From the NCBI RefSeq assembly GCF_022513585.1, contig NZ_JAKWBF010000015.1, positions 62,001-126,000 of the forward strand: DNA of 64,000 nt, given 5' to 3'. This document shows positions 11,437 through 23,403 of the stretch, one piece after another (positions within the stretch are counted from its first letter, which is position 1; every line of letters starts with the position of its first letter). The notes beneath the pieces were generated by a model. It was not told where the DNA came from. It did no database searches and saw nothing but the letters and a program-made list of their open reading frames with translations. The position numbers and the translations under genes are program-made. Source of the stretch: Gordonia gummivorans. GTDB taxonomy: Bacteria; Actinomycetota; Actinomycetes; Mycobacteriales; Mycobacteriaceae.

Positions 11437-11747
11437 GAGCTGAACTTCTCGAGCAGAGCCTTGCGCTGACGATCACCGAGACCGCGCAGACGGCGGGTCG
11501 GAGCGATCTCGAGTTCGGTCATGATCTCCTGCGCCTTGACCTTGCCGACCTTGGGCAGGGCCTCGAGCAGGGCGGAGACCTTCATCTTGCCGAGGATCTC
11601 GTCGTTCTCGGCATCCTTGAGCACCTGCTGCAAGTCGGTGCCGCCGCGCTTGAGGCGCTCCTTCAGTTCGGCGCGAACTCGCCGAGCAGCAGCAGCCTTC
11701 TCCAAGGCTGCCGCGCGCTGCTCGTCTGTCAACTGGGGAAGGGCCAC
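11433..11747 (-). CDS. mihF: Actinobacterial integration host factor (mIHF)
   Basis: A nucleoid-associated DNA-bending protein essential in mycobacteria and distinct in fold from E. coli IHF. The 104-residue sequence [20 protein letters not shown], the basic helix [14 protein letters not shown] and the DNA-contacting segment [13 protein letters not shown] are highly characteristic, including a helix-hairpin-like GVGKxKA-type loop. The GTG start at 11747 has GGAGG upstream. It is followed by gmk with a 4-base overlap and by rpoZ, the conserved mihF-gmk-rpoZ order. A short inverted repeat lies about 45 bases upstream. Confidence 0.96.
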
Positions 11748-11791
11748 GATTCCTCCGTATTTCGTTCTACTTCGATCAGTCTGTCGGGATC

Positions 11792-11803
11792 ACATGACCA
11801 TGT
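11792..11803. promoter_or_regulatory. Inverted repeat upstream of mihF, possible operator
   Basis: ACATG-AC-CATGT is a perfect five-base inverted repeat with a 2-base centre, 45 bases upstream of the mihF GTG. Its position fits a promoter-proximal protein-binding site, possibly autoregulatory, but no binding protein can be named from sequence. Confidence 0.3.
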
Positions 11804-12114
11804 AACCCACTCGGCCGCTGTACAAACGCGGACGCGTGCTCGACCGTACCCAACGTGAGCAGGCAATTCGAGCGCGACCCCCGCGCAGAGCTTCCGTGCA
11901 CATGTTGTACTTTGCGGCACCGACAACCCGGTACGGACAGCTCGCCGGGCATGCATACCCGCAGGTCAGATCGCATTATCGACCGCGCGAGAGTCTGCCG
12001 CGACACCGCTACGGCTGTGACGCGTGTGACGCAAGCGCATCCTCGAATCTTCCTAGACTTGGTGGCCCGCTCCGGTGTGTCGTGCCGATGAACTCGCCGA
12101 TTCACGCAGGTCAA

Positions 12115-12144
12115 CCGGCGCCGGGAGCGAAGCGAGCGGGCCGA
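12115..12144. repeat. Dispersed repeat, family 2, copy 1 (downstream of histidine kinase gene)
   Basis: Thirty bases beginning CCGGCGCCGGGAGCGAAG and ending GCGAGCGGGCCGA. They are identical, in reverse complement, to 47285-47314 inside aspS. The copy starts 16 bases beyond the histidine kinase stop and is partly self-complementary. Confidence 0.7.
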
Positions 12145-12159
12145 GTACCTCGGGGCACA

Positions 12160-13434
12160 TCAGCCTCCCTGACGCACCGGAACCTCGGCGATCGCGACAG
12201 TGCCCCCGGTCGGTCGGGCGTCGACGGTCAGCGTGCCACCGGCCGCTTCGAGCCGGACCCGGCGCGACATCAGACCGAGATGCCCTTCGGTCAGCCGCTC
12301 GGCGAGCCGATCACTGCCGCCGGCGTCCGACGCGAGGTCTGCGCCGATGCCGACCCCGTCGTCGACGACCACCAGCCGAGCCTGGCCGGCGTCCCACTCG
12401 GCACTCAGCTCGAGGCGATCGGCACCGGCGTGTTTGACGACGTTGGCGACCAACTCTCGCGCAGTGGCGTACAGCAACGCATCCACCGATGTGGAACCTT
12501 CGGGCGACCATCCCGCCACGTCGACCACGACGTCGAGGCCTCCGGGCACCGCGACCGAGCGACCGAGCTCATCGAGTGCCACCGCGAGCCCGTGGTGATC
12601 GAGCACCGCCGGATTGAGCGTCGTCAACGTCGAGCGCAGCAGCCGACTGGATTCGGTGAGCGCCGCGTCGAGCCGGTCGGTGGCGTCGGGATCGTCGCCG
12701 CGCCGGACATCGGAGAGGGTGTGCCGGGCAGCGAGCACGTACTGCATCGCACCGTCGTGCAGCGCGTCGGCGAGATCACGGCGTTCCCGGTCCTCGATCA
12801 GCAGCGTTTCGCTCAGCAGATGGGCCCGGTCGGCCGCGAGCGACCCGATCGTCATCACCCGGGAGCGTTGCAGCAGTGACAGCAGAACGCTGGCCAGCGC
12901 GAGTGCACCGATCACCACGGTGTGCAGGATGACCAGCGACCACGGCTCACCGTTGGCGGGACGTGCGGCGGCGGTCGTCGCGAAGTAGACCACCACGGTG
13001 GGTACTGCGATGACGGTCGGGACCCATGGGCGCAGCGACGTCGCACCCATCATCGGGATGATCGCGAAGCCGGTCAGTAATACGTCGGAGGTCCAACTGA
13101 TCGAGTCGGAGCGACTGGCGAGGACGGCGAGCACCGTGAGCGCACCCAGGTCGACGAACACCGCCGACCACATCAGCCGCACCGTCACCGCGTCTCCGCG
13201 GCGGGCCAACAGGACGGTGATCACCGACCAGATCACGTAGCAGCCCACCACGATCCAGGTTGCGACGAGATAGTCGGCGGGCGGATCGAAGGCGATCACG
13301 AGCACGACGAACGCCGCGAGGATCACTCGCAACAACACCTGGATCCGGATTCCGCGCAATCCGTGGTCCAGCAGGATCTCGCGGATCGCGCCCTCGTCGG
13401 CCACCGCTGCAAGACCGCGCTCGTCGTCGGCCAT
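12160..13434 (-). CDS. Membrane sensor histidine kinase, NarL/HisKA_3 type
   Basis: A 424-residue sensor kinase. Residues about 30-195 contain five or six hydrophobic segments with short loops, so the sensor is membrane-embedded with little extracytoplasmic domain. The dimerisation helix has the HisKA_3 signature ERRDLADALHDGAMQ with the phospho-accepting histidine at about 226. The HATPase domain follows, with an N-box (ATARELVANVVKHAGA) and a G-box (VVDDGVGIGADL). ATG at 13434 lies 5 bases after the stop of the response regulator gene. The stimulus is unknown. In M. tuberculosis (from memory) this spot between mihF and pyrF holds PE/PPE genes, so the pair is a lineage-specific insertion. 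Confidence 0.9.
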   Translation of the reverse strand: MADDERGLAAVADEGAIREILLDHGLRGIRIQVLLRVILAAFVVLVIAFDPPADYLVATWIVVGCYVIWSVITVLLARRGDAVTVRLMWSAVFVDLGALTVLAVLASRSDSISWTSDVLLTGFAIIPMMGATSLRPWVPTVIAVPTVVVYFATTAAARPANGEPWSLVILHTVVIGALALASVLLSLLQRSRVMTIGSLAADRAHLLSETLLIEDRERRDLADALHDGAMQYVLAARHTLSDVRRGDDPDATDRLDAALTESSRLLRSTLTTLNPAVLDHHGLAVALDELGRSVAVPGGLDVVVDVAGWSPEGSTSVDALLYATARELVANVVKHAGADRLELSAEWDAGQARLVVVDDGVGIGADLASDAGGSDRLAERLTEGHLGLMSRRVRLEAAGGTLTVDARPTGGTVAIAEVPVRQGG

Positions 13435-13439
13435 CGGCG

Positions 13440-14078
13440 TCAGTCGATGAGCCCGCGCCGCAGGCCTTCGGCGACCGCGGCGGCGCGGTCGGAGACCCCA
13501 AGCTTCTCGTACAGGCGCTGGGTGTGGGTCTTCACCGTCGACGCCCCGATGAACAGTTCAGCCGCAAGCTGCGGGATCGACAGCCCACGCGCAAATCCGG
13601 CGAGCACCTGCGACTCCCGCTCACTCAGTGCCGGGGTCTCGGGCGCGGTGTGCATGCGGATCTGGTCGACGAGACCACCGGCCAGTTCGGCCGGCACCAC
13701 GGTCTCCCCTTTCGCGACGCGCATCACGCCGCCGACGATCGCGTCCCGATCCGAGTCCTTGGACAAGTAGCCACTCGCGCCGCGCTGCAGGGCCTCGAAG
13801 ACGATCGGCGCGTCGGTCACCGCGGACAGCAACAGGACCCGGGTGCTCAGTCCGTCGCGGGTCACTGCATGCGCGACGTCGGCCCCGGTCATCCCCGGCA
13901 TCTGGTAGTCCACGACCGCGACATCCGGTGCGGTCTCGCGGATCATGTCGAGCCCGGCACGCCCGTCGCCGGCCTCCCCGACCACCGAGATGCGACCGCT
14001 GCTCGTCAGTCCACGCGCGAGGCCGTCACGAAAGAACGGATGATCATCGACGACGACCACTGTCACCAGCGCATTCAC
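13440..14078 (-). CDS. NarL/LuxR-family response regulator
   Basis: A 212-residue transcription regulator. The receiver domain (about 5-120) has the acidic pair VVDDHPFFRDGL and the phospho-acceptor aspartate near residue 57 in DVAVVDYQMPGMTG. The C-terminal LuxR helix-turn-helix reads LSERESQVLAGFARGLSIPQ then ELFIGASTVKTHTQRLYEKL. The GTG start at 14078 has GGGGAG upstream; the frame extends further but without regulator sequence. It is the first gene of the pair with the kinase. The lack of DNA between the pair and pyrF beyond 76 bases suggests its promoter lies there. Confidence 0.92.
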   Translation of the reverse strand: MNALVTVVVVDDHPFFRDGLARGLTSSGRISVVGEAGDGRAGLDMIRETAPDVAVVDYQMPGMTGADVAHAVTRDGLSTRVLLLSAVTDAPIVFEALQRGASGYLSKDSDRDAIVGGVMRVAKGETVVPAELAGGLVDQIRMHTAPETPALSERESQVLAGFARGLSIPQLAAELFIGASTVKTHTQRLYEKLGVSDRAAAVAEGLRRGLID

Positions 14079-14101
14079 CTCGGCTCCCCAATCACCCGCC
14101 G

Positions 14102-14128
14102 AGTCTATCGCCGACGCGTCACCCGCAA
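14102..14128 (-). promoter_or_regulatory. Possible promoter of the two-component pair
   Basis: On the minus strand TTGCGG and TAGACT are separated by 15 bases, ending about 24 bases upstream of the regulator GTG. The spacing is short for a sigma-70-like promoter, so this is tentative. Confidence 0.25.
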
Positions 14129-14154
14129 CGTAGATCCCGGACGAGGGCGTCGCG

Positions 14155-14982
14155 TCACCTCGACAGCGCGGCTTCGACCTCGTCGATGGTCTGTTCACAC
14201 GCCGCGCGCAACGTGACCACATCGGGGCCATGCCGCAGGACGCCGCGGGAACTGGCGGGCAGCACCCAGCGCAGGTGTGCACCGTAAAACACCGCGGGCA
14301 GGTCGGACGGGGTGGCGCCCTGCGCACCGAGTCCGGGCGCGAGGATCGGCGCCGTGAAGCCACTCAGGTCGAGGCCATGGTTTCGGGTGGCGCCGACGAC
14401 GAGGCCGACCGTCACACCCTCGCCGTTCTCCGCCGCGGCGGCGTCGACCATCGACTGCGCGACAAATCCGGCCCCGGTGTCGGCGAGCTGCACCCCAACG
14501 CCCTCCGGGTTGGACGTCCGAGCCAGGACGAACACCCCGCGATCCGACCGTCGAGCCGCGTCGAGCGCAGGACGGAGCGACTCGAATCCCAGGTAGGGCG
14601 AGGCCGTCACCGCGTCCGAGCACAGCGGCGAGGTGTCGTCGAGCCACGCGTGTGCATAGGCGGCCATGGTGGTGCCGATGTCACCGCGTTTGGCGTCGGC
14701 AAGCACCAGGGCGCCGAGTTCCCGGCAGCGACGGATGGTTTCTTCGAGCACCGCGAAACCGCCCGAACCGAACGCCTCGAAGAACGCGACCTGCGGTTTG
14801 ATCACGGCGGCCACCGGCCCGAGTGCTTCGGCACACACCTCGGCGAACCGGGCGAGCCCGTCCACGGACACCGGCAGACCCCACTGCGCGAGCAACTCGG
14901 CGTGTGGATCGATACCCGCGCAGAGCCGGCCGCGCGTGTCGACGGCCTGCCGGTAGCGCGCCGCGAAGCCCGAATCGGTCAC
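14155..14982 (-). CDS. pyrF: Orotidine 5'-phosphate decarboxylase (type 2)
   Basis: Decarboxylates OMP to UMP, the last step of de novo UMP synthesis. The 275-residue protein belongs to the longer group 2 family: RGRLCAGIDPHAELLAQWGL near the N-terminus, the catalytic Lys/Asp motif LADAKRGDIGTTMAAYA, AVTASPYLGFESL and the phosphate-binding APGLGAQGATP. GTG at 14982 directly abuts the carB TAG, so pyrF is the last gene of the pyr operon. Confidence 0.96.
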   Translation of the reverse strand: MTDSGFAARYRQAVDTRGRLCAGIDPHAELLAQWGLPVSVDGLARFAEVCAEALGPVAAVIKPQVAFFEAFGSGGFAVLEETIRRCRELGALVLADAKRGDIGTTMAAYAHAWLDDTSPLCSDAVTASPYLGFESLRPALDAARRSDRGVFVLARTSNPEGVGVQLADTGAGFVAQSMVDAAAAENGEGVTVGLVVGATRNHGLDLSGFTAPILAPGLGAQGATPSDLPAVFYGAHLRWVLPASSRGVLRHGPDVVTLRAACEQTIDEVEAALSR

Positions 14983-18317
<3,335 letters not shown>

Positions 18318-18318
<1 letters not shown>

Positions 18319-19472
18319 CAGGCCCCACGTCCTTCCAGCAGTGTCACGAATTTGTCGAAGAGGTAGGCGGCATCGTGCGGACCGGCCGCGGCCTCCGGGT
18401 GGTACTGCACCGAGAAGGCCCGGCCGGACATCAATTCGACGCCCTCCACGGTGCCGTCGTTGGCGCACACATGGCTGACGCGGGCGCGGCCGAAGTCGGT
18501 GTCGAACTCCTCGCCCGCCTCGCCGTCGAGGGCGAAGCCGTGGTTCTGTGCCGTGATCGACACCTTGCCGGTGGCAGAGTCGATGACCGGGATGTTGATC
18601 CCGCGGTGGCCGAACTTCATCTTGTAGGTGCCGCGGCCGAGCGCGCGGCCGAGGATCTGGTTACCGAAGCAGATGCCGAAGAGCGGCAGGTCGGCGCCGA
18701 GGACATCCCGGGTGAGGTTCACGATCGCGTCGGCCGTCGCGGGGTCGCCGGGACCGTTGGACAGGAACACACCGTCGGGATTGCGGGCGGTGATGGCCGC
18801 GAGGTCGGTGTTCGACGGCAGCACGTGGACCCGCACGCCTCGCTGCGCGAACATCCGCGGGGTGTTGGTCTTGATGCCCAGATCGATTGCGGCGACGGTG
18901 AATCGGGCCGGCGCCTTCGGCTCCACCACGTAGCCGGTGTCGGTGGTGACCTCCCCGGCCAGGTTGGCGCCCTTCATCTCCGGCTGGTTGCGCACCCGGC
19001 TGAGCAACTCGTCGGTGTCGGAGACAGCCGCGCCGGAGAAGACGCCGGCACGCATCGAGCCGTGGTCGCGCAGGGTGCGCACCGCGGCACGCGTGTCGAT
19101 CCCGGCGATGCCGACGATCCCCTGCCGCACCAGTTCGTCCTCCAGCGAGGTCGTCGCGCGCCAATTCGACACCCGCCGAGTGGGATTGCGCACCGCGTAC
19201 CCGGCGACCCAGATCTTTCCGGAATCGCCGTCGGCGTCGGAACTGCCTGCGCTTCCGGTGGATTCGCCGTCCTCGCGGTTCCATCCGGTGTTACCGATCT
19301 GCGGCGCGGTGGCCACCACGATCTGGCGGTGGTAGCTCGGATCGGTCAGCGTCTCCTGATACCCGGTCATTGCGGTACAGAACACCGCCTCACCGAGGGT
19401 CTCGCCGACTGCACCGAAAGCCCGGCCGGTGAACACCTGGCCGTTCTCCAGCACCAGAACCGCTGTGCTCAT
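18318..19472 (-). CDS. carA: Carbamoyl-phosphate synthase small subunit (glutamine amidotransferase)
   Basis: Hydrolyses glutamine and channels ammonia to CarB. The 384-residue protein starts [20 protein letters not shown] and has the N-terminal CarA-specific domain, then a class I amidotransferase domain with the nucleophile cysteine in [16 protein letters not shown] and the His/Glu pair in [12 protein letters not shown]. The ATG start overlaps the stop of the PH-domain gene as ATGA and the stop overlaps carB the same way, so the complex is translated in a coupled series. Confidence 0.97.
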
Positions 19473-20026
19473 TGCTCTTTCCCCTGTTCCTCTGAACCCG
19501 ATCCCGGGGCATCGGCTTCGCTCGATGGCTGATCGGCGAAGGCATGCACCCAGTCGGGGTAGATCGTCTTGTCGTCTGCGCGCAGACCGGAATCGATCTC
19601 GGTGCCGGTCGGCAATACCCAACGGACCACCAGGACGCCGTCGGCGGTCATCACCTTGCCCGCGAGTCCCCGCTCGGTCCGCACCGCGGTGATGGACTCG
19701 CGCGGAATCCAGATTGTGCTGGCGCCCCTGCGCTCGAGCAGGATTCCCGCCGCGTAGGCGCTCATCGACGCGCTTGCCCGGTCACCGACGTCCCCGACAG
19801 CGATGCGGTTCTGCCAACTCGGCGCCAACGTGCTGCCGACGTACAGTCCGGTGTGCGGGCCCAGTTGCGCCTCGCCGAGATCTGCCGGCGGCGTGGGCAT
19901 CTCACCGATGAGATCGGCCTGCCGACGGCCACGGTTGCGCCAGCCGCGCAGAATCAGGGCCACCAAACCGGCCCAGGCCACCACCACGATGACGACGATG
20001 ACGATGTCGTATGCGGCGTCGCTCAC
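19469..20026 (-). CDS. PH-domain-containing single-pass membrane protein of the pyr operon
   Basis: A 185-residue protein of unknown function. A single N-terminal transmembrane helix ([20 protein letters not shown], about residues 6-26) is followed by basic residues, then a soluble domain with [40 protein letters not shown] and [15 protein letters not shown] read this as the pleckstrin-homology-like fold annotated in the mycobacterial homologue between pyrC and carA. An acidic tail follows. GTG at 20026 overlaps the pyrC stop, and the stop overlaps carA. The strict conservation of this position in the operon suggests a role tied to pyrimidine synthesis or simply to co-expression; no function can be stated. 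Confidence 0.85.
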   Translation of the reverse strand: MSDAAYDIVIVVIVVVAWAGLVALILRGWRNRGRRQADLIGEMPTPPADLGEAQLGPHTGLYVGSTLAPSWQNRIAVGDVGDRASASMSAYAAGILLERRGASTIWIPRESITAVRTERGLAGKVMTADGVLVVRWVLPTGTEIDSGLRADDKTIYPDWVHAFADQPSSEADAPGSGSEEQGKEQ

Positions 20027-21333
20027 GCACTCACCCGCCCGTCGACTGCGGTCACCACGCCGCGCAGCAGTGTCGCGGTGACGGTGGCGGGCATGGTCAT
20101 CGCCTCGTAAGGCGTATTGCGGGACAGGCTCGCCAGGTCGGCGCCACGGACCACCCACGAGGTGTCCGGGTCGACGATGGCCAGGTTGGCCGGCTCGCCG
20201 ACCTCGATCGGGCGCCCCTGATCGGTCAGGCCCACGATGGCGGCCGGGCGTTCACTCATCACCCGAGCGACACCGCGCCAGTCGAGCAGACCCGGCTTCA
20301 CCATGGTCTCGACGATGATCGGCAGAGCGGTCTCCAGACCGAGCATGCCGGGGCGAGCGAGGGCGAACTCGCAGCACTTCTCCTGCGCAGCGTGAGGTGC
20401 GTGATCGGTGGCGACGCAATCCACCACACCGTCGGCAAGCGCCTGCCGCAGGGCAAGATTGTCGCTGGGCTCGCGCAACGGCGGATTGACCTTGTTCACC
20501 GGGTCATAGGTGGCCAGACGGTCGTCGGCGAGCAGCAGGTGATGCGGGGTGACCTCGGCGGTGATCGAGATGCCCTGGTCCTTGGCCCAGCGCAGCAGTT
20601 CCACGGTGCCCGCGGTCGACGCGTGGCAGATGTGCACGCGGGTCCCGGCGTCGCGTGCGAGCAATGCGTCGCGCACGACGATGGACTCCTCGGCGGCGCG
20701 TGGCCAGCCCGCGAGACCCAGCCGTGCGGCTGTCGGCCCCTCGTGCGCGACCGCACCCACCGTGAGACGCGGTTCCTCGGCGTGCTGGGCGATCAGGACG
20801 TCGAGTCCCTTTGCGTACTCGAGGGCGCGCCGCATGAGCAGCGGGTCGGACACACATTTGCCGTCGTCGCTGAACATGCGCACACCGGCGGCACCGGCCG
20901 CCATCATGCCCATCTCGGCCAGTTGCTTGCCCTCGAGTCCGACGGTGACGGCCCCGACCGGGTGGACGTCGACGAGTCCGACCTCCCGGCCGGTGCGCCA
21001 GACGTTGTCGGTGATGGTCGAATTATCGGCGACCGGGTTGGTGTTGGCCATCGCGAACACGGCGGTGTAACCGCCCAATGCCGCTGCGGCAGAACCGCTT
21101 CGGATGGTCTCGGTGTCTTCACGACCGGGTTCGCGCAGGTGTGTGTGCAGGTCGACGAACCCCGGCAGCGCCACGCCGCCGTTGCCGTCGACCCGCTCGA
21201 TGTTCTCGGGCGCGTCGAGGTCGGTGCCGATCGCGGTGATGGTGCCGTCCTCGACGAGAACGTCGACCGCATTGCCCTCGCCGTACGGCCGGACGCTCGA
21301 GATCAGCACCGATCCACTCGCCGGGGTGTTCAC
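20023..21333 (-). CDS. pyrC: Dihydroorotase
   Basis: Cyclises carbamoyl aspartate to dihydroorotate. The 436-residue protein is a type I (class I) amidohydrolase with the metal motif [17 protein letters not shown], further ligands in [11 protein letters not shown] and TPHHLLL, and the catalytic aspartate in [28 protein letters not shown] provides the loop near the bridging residue. The GTG start overlaps the pyrB TGA (GTGA). It sits third in the operon pyrR-pyrB-pyrC-PH-carA-carB-pyrF. Confidence 0.97.
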   Translation of the reverse strand: MNTPASGSVLISSVRPYGEGNAVDVLVEDGTITAIGTDLDAPENIERVDGNGGVALPGFVDLHTHLREPGREDTETIRSGSAAAALGGYTAVFAMANTNPVADNSTITDNVWRTGREVGLVDVHPVGAVTVGLEGKQLAEMGMMAAGAAGVRMFSDDGKCVSDPLLMRRALEYAKGLDVLIAQHAEEPRLTVGAVAHEGPTAARLGLAGWPRAAEESIVVRDALLARDAGTRVHICHASTAGTVELLRWAKDQGISITAEVTPHHLLLADDRLATYDPVNKVNPPLREPSDNLALRQALADGVVDCVATDHAPHAAQEKCCEFALARPGMLGLETALPIIVETMVKPGLLDWRGVARVMSERPAAIVGLTDQGRPIEVGEPANLAIVDPDTSWVVRGADLASLSRNTPYEAMTMPATVTATLLRGVVTAVDGRVSA

Positions 21334-22283
21334 AATTGCGCTCCTGCCGAATCGCTTCCGACGAGGAGTCGGAAGAGCACCGCCATGCGGACGTGCACGC
21401 CGTTACGTACCTGTTCGAGCACCGCCGCCCGTGGCGAGTCGGCGACCGAATAGCCGATCTCCATCCCGCGCAGCATCGGCCCGGGATGCAGGACCACGGC
21501 GTCGTCGGACAGCAGCGCGAGTCGTCGTTCGTTGAGGCCGAACCGCACCGAGTATTCGCGTGCACTCGGGAAGAACCCGCCGTTCATCCGCTCGGCCTGC
21601 ACCCGCAGCATCATCACCGCGTCGACGGCGGCGAGTTCGGCGTCGAGATTCCCCGACACCGCAACCGGCCACTGTTCGACACCGACCGGGAGCAGCGTCG
21701 GCGGTGCAACCAGCACCACCTCGGCGCCCAGCGTGGCCAGCAGGTGCGCGTTCGAGCGCGCCACCCGCGAGTGCACCACGTCGCCGACGATGGCGATCCG
21801 TCGGCCGTCGAGCGAACCGAGGCGTTGGCGCAGGGTCAGCGCATCGAGGAGTGCCTGCGTGGGGTGTTCGTGAGTGCCGTCGCCGGCATTGATCACCGCA
21901 GGTCCGTCACCATCGGGACCGGTGGTCCAGTCCGCGATCTGGGCCGGCGCACCCGACGCCGGATGGCGCACGATCAGCGCGTCGGCACCCGCGGCGCGCA
22001 GCGTCTTCGCGGTGTCGCGCAGCGACTCCCCCTTGCCCGCAGACGAACTCGAGGCGCTGACGTTGATCACGTCGGCACTCATCCACTTGCCGGCGACCTC
22101 GAAGGACACGCGCGTGCGGGTGGAGTTCTCGTAGAACACGGTCATCACCGTGCGGCCGCGGAGCGTCGGTAGCTTGCGGACCTCCCGGCCCATCAGTGCC
22201 TGCTCGAACCGCTCCGCGTCGTCGAGCAGTTCGGTGGCCTCGTCGAGGGTCAGGTCCGCGGTCGACAGCAGATGTCGCATCAC
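21330..22283 (-). CDS. pyrB: Aspartate carbamoyltransferase catalytic subunit
   Basis: Condenses carbamoyl phosphate with aspartate. Carbamoyl-phosphate binding residues are seen in [18 protein letters not shown] and aspartate-site residues in [12 protein letters not shown] and [13 protein letters not shown]. The C-terminal domain is complete to DSAGAQL. Two adjacent starts compete: GTG at 22283, overlapping the pyrR stop with GAGG seven bases upstream, and ATG at 22280, which matches the common MRHLLS beginning. I chose the GTG on ribosome-binding-site spacing. No pyrI regulatory subunit is present, as usual in actinobacteria. Confidence 0.96.
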   Translation of the reverse strand: MMRHLLSTADLTLDEATELLDDAERFEQALMGREVRKLPTLRGRTVMTVFYENSTRTRVSFEVAGKWMSADVINVSASSSSAGKGESLRDTAKTLRAAGADALIVRHPASGAPAQIADWTTGPDGDGPAVINAGDGTHEHPTQALLDALTLRQRLGSLDGRRIAIVGDVVHSRVARSNAHLLATLGAEVVLVAPPTLLPVGVEQWPVAVSGNLDAELAAVDAVMMLRVQAERMNGGFFPSAREYSVRFGLNERRLALLSDDAVVLHPGPMLRGMEIGYSVADSPRAAVLEQVRNGVHVRMAVLFRLLVGSDSAGAQL

Positions 22284-22864
22284 GCATCAGCCTCGTCGGA
22301 TGCCGGACCCGATGCCGGACGCAGGACCACCTCGTCGACGCCGTCGTGCTCCACGAGGTGCACGGCGACGTTCTCGTCGCGCGAGGTCGGGATGTTCTTG
22401 CCGACGTAGTCGGCCCGCAGCGGCAGCTCACGGTGACCACGATCGACCAGCACCGCCAGTTGCACCGCGGCCGGTCTGCCGAGGTCGCGCAGGGCGTCGA
22501 GCGCCGCGCGAACTGTCCGGCCCGAGTAGAGGACGTCGTCGACGAGGATGACGACGGCGTTGTCGACACCACCGCGCGGCACCATGGTCCGTTCGAGCGG
22601 ACGGTGCGGTTTGGCGCGCAGGTCGTCGCGATACAGCGTGATGTCGAGGTAGCCGACGGGAATGTCGGTGCCCGCGAACTCATTGATCTTGGCTCCCAGC
22701 CGAGTCGCAAGAGTTGTTCCGCGGGTGGGGATTCCGATGAGAACGACGCGAGGTGCGTCGGGTGAGTCGAGCGCTGTCTTCTCGATCACCTGATGGGCGA
22801 CCCGGGCGATCGTCCGGGACACATCGGCGGCGTCGAGCAAGACCCTGCCATGCGGGCTGGCCAA
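22280..22864 (-). CDS. pyrR: Pyrimidine operon regulator PyrR / uracil phosphoribosyltransferase
   Basis: An RNA-binding regulator that senses UMP/UTP and PRPP and has weak uracil phosphoribosyltransferase activity. The 194-residue protein has the PRPP-binding loop [21 protein letters not shown], the family's [13 protein letters not shown] and the RNA-contacting region around [21 protein letters not shown] chose the TTG at 22864 because AAGGAGG sits six bases upstream; the open frame extends further upstream without similarity. A candidate PyrR-binding loop overlaps the leader just before this ribosome-binding site, so autorepression of translation is likely. First gene of the pyr operon. Confidence 0.95.
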   Translation of the reverse strand: MASPHGRVLLDAADVSRTIARVAHQVIEKTALDSPDAPRVVLIGIPTRGTTLATRLGAKINEFAGTDIPVGYLDITLYRDDLRAKPHRPLERTMVPRGGVDNAVVILVDDVLYSGRTVRAALDALRDLGRPAAVQLAVLVDRGHRELPLRADYVGKNIPTSRDENVAVHLVEHDGVDEVVLRPASGPASDEADA

Positions 22865-22878
22865 AGCCGACCTCCTTC

Positions 22879-22896
22879 TCCGCCTCTCGGGACGGA
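22879..22896 (-). promoter_or_regulatory. PyrR-binding loop in the pyrR leader
   Basis: On the minus strand the RNA reads UCCG-UCCCGAGAGG-CGGA. It contains the published PyrR-binding consensus UCCNGNGAGGY, closed by a UCCG/CGGA stem. The A and U that flank the consensus in Bacillus are here C and G, which keeps the pair. It ends one base before the AAGGAGG-containing segment of the pyrR ribosome-binding site, the arrangement reported for PyrR-dependent translational repression in Mycobacterium smegmatis. Confidence 0.75.
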
Positions 22897-22922
22897 TCGT
22901 TAAAGGATGTCTGTCTCGCGAC

Positions 22923-22928
22923 ACTCTA
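22923..22928 (-). promoter_or_regulatory. Candidate -10 box of the pyr operon
   Basis: TAGAGT on the minus strand, about 60 bases upstream of the pyrR start, would place the transcript start near 22916 and include the PyrR-binding loop in a short leader. No convincing -35 hexamer is visible. Confidence 0.35.
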
Positions 22929-23148
22929 CACGGACCGGCGACCCGGCCGTGCGGCGCGGCGGCACGAGCAGCGCATGCGAGCGTCCCGAAGGGTGCGGGC
23001 CTGCCTCGAAGCTGTCATCAGCCGGCCGTCACGAGCGAGAGCGCGATCGGCCACGAACGCTCGGATCAGCGACCCACCCGCCGCCTGCGGCGGCGATCGT
23101 GGAGGCGGGAAGAGGGCCGTGGAGCGCGACGCGGCAACGATGATCCAC

Positions 23149-23178
23149 GAAAAATAGGGGAAGAAACTCGTCCCCTAT
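23149..23178 (-). terminator. Intrinsic terminator downstream of efp-nusB
   Basis: On the minus strand ATAGGGGA pairs with TCCCCTAT across a 9-base loop, and the stem is followed by TTTTTC. It lies about 225 bases after the nusB stop and well before the pyr promoter, so it should separate the two transcription units. Confidence 0.7.
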
Positions 23179-23192
23179 CCCTGGAGTCCTCC

Positions 23193-23210
23193 CCGCGAAT
23201 TTTCTCGCGG
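23193..23210. other. Short hairpin between two longer hairpins
   Basis: CCGCGA and TCGCGG form a 6-bp stem with a 6-base A/T-rich loop. It lies between the two larger hairpins that share the TAGGGGA core and may be part of the same terminator cluster. Confidence 0.4.
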
Positions 23211-23231
23211 ACGACTCAACAAGCAGGGACA

Positions 23232-23262
23232 GAAAGTAGGGGAAGAACCTTCCCCTACTTTC
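23232..23262. terminator. Long perfect hairpin, probable first terminator after nusB
   Basis: A 14-bp perfect stem (GAAAGTAGGGGAAG with its complement) and a 3-base loop. The stem's A/T-rich base gives a short T-run on both strands (CTTTC), so it could work in either direction. Its TAGGGGAAGAA core is repeated in the hairpin 78 bases away. Confidence 0.6.
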
Positions 23263-23300
23263 AGTGGCCCGGCGCCTCGCTGACGTGGCCCGTTCACCTG

Positions 23301-23348
23301 CCCTTCGAGGCATCCCTCGGCCGGCGCCTCGGGCACCTCAGAGAGCGG
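23301..23348. repeat. Dispersed repeat, family 1, copy 2 (after nusB)
   Basis: Starts CCCTTCGAGGCAT and ends GCACCTCAGAGAGCGG, 48 bases. It has the same conserved ends as the copies at 7721, 51347 (inverted) and 51437. It lies 56-103 bases downstream of the nusB stop. Confidence 0.65.
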
Positions 23349-23403
23349 TGGGGTGGTGGACGCTTATGTGCAGGTCAGAGCGCTAATCACCGAACTCTTC
23401 GGA

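Larger units (their letters stand above)
11748..12159. other. 412-base non-coding stretch upstream of mihF
   Basis: This lies between the start of mihF and the stop of the histidine kinase gene. It holds the mihF ribosome-binding site, an inverted repeat at 11792-11803, a tandem TGTGACGC/TGTGACGC near 12018-12033 and a copy of repeat family 2 at 12115-12144. No open frame with recognisable protein character was seen. It presumably contains the mihF promoter, but I could not place -35/-10 boxes with confidence. Confidence 0.6.
22865..23403. other. 539-base intergenic region between nusB and pyrR
   Basis: No gene is supported here. From the nusB side it holds a copy of repeat family 1 (23301-23348), a long perfect hairpin (23232-23262), a short hairpin (23193-23210), a U-tailed terminator hairpin (23149-23178), about 220 bases of unassigned sequence, then the pyrR promoter candidate, PyrR-binding loop and ribosome-binding site. 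Confidence 0.75.

Noticed and set aside
11776..12114. A 112-codon minus-strand frame upstream of mihF
   Set aside because: No ribosome-binding site, Cys/Arg-rich composition unlike real proteins in the window, and it would cover the mihF promoter region.
23034..23120. A small gene between pyrR and nusB
   Set aside because: Open frames here are short, Arg-rich and lack ribosome-binding sites; the region is better explained by repeats and hairpins.
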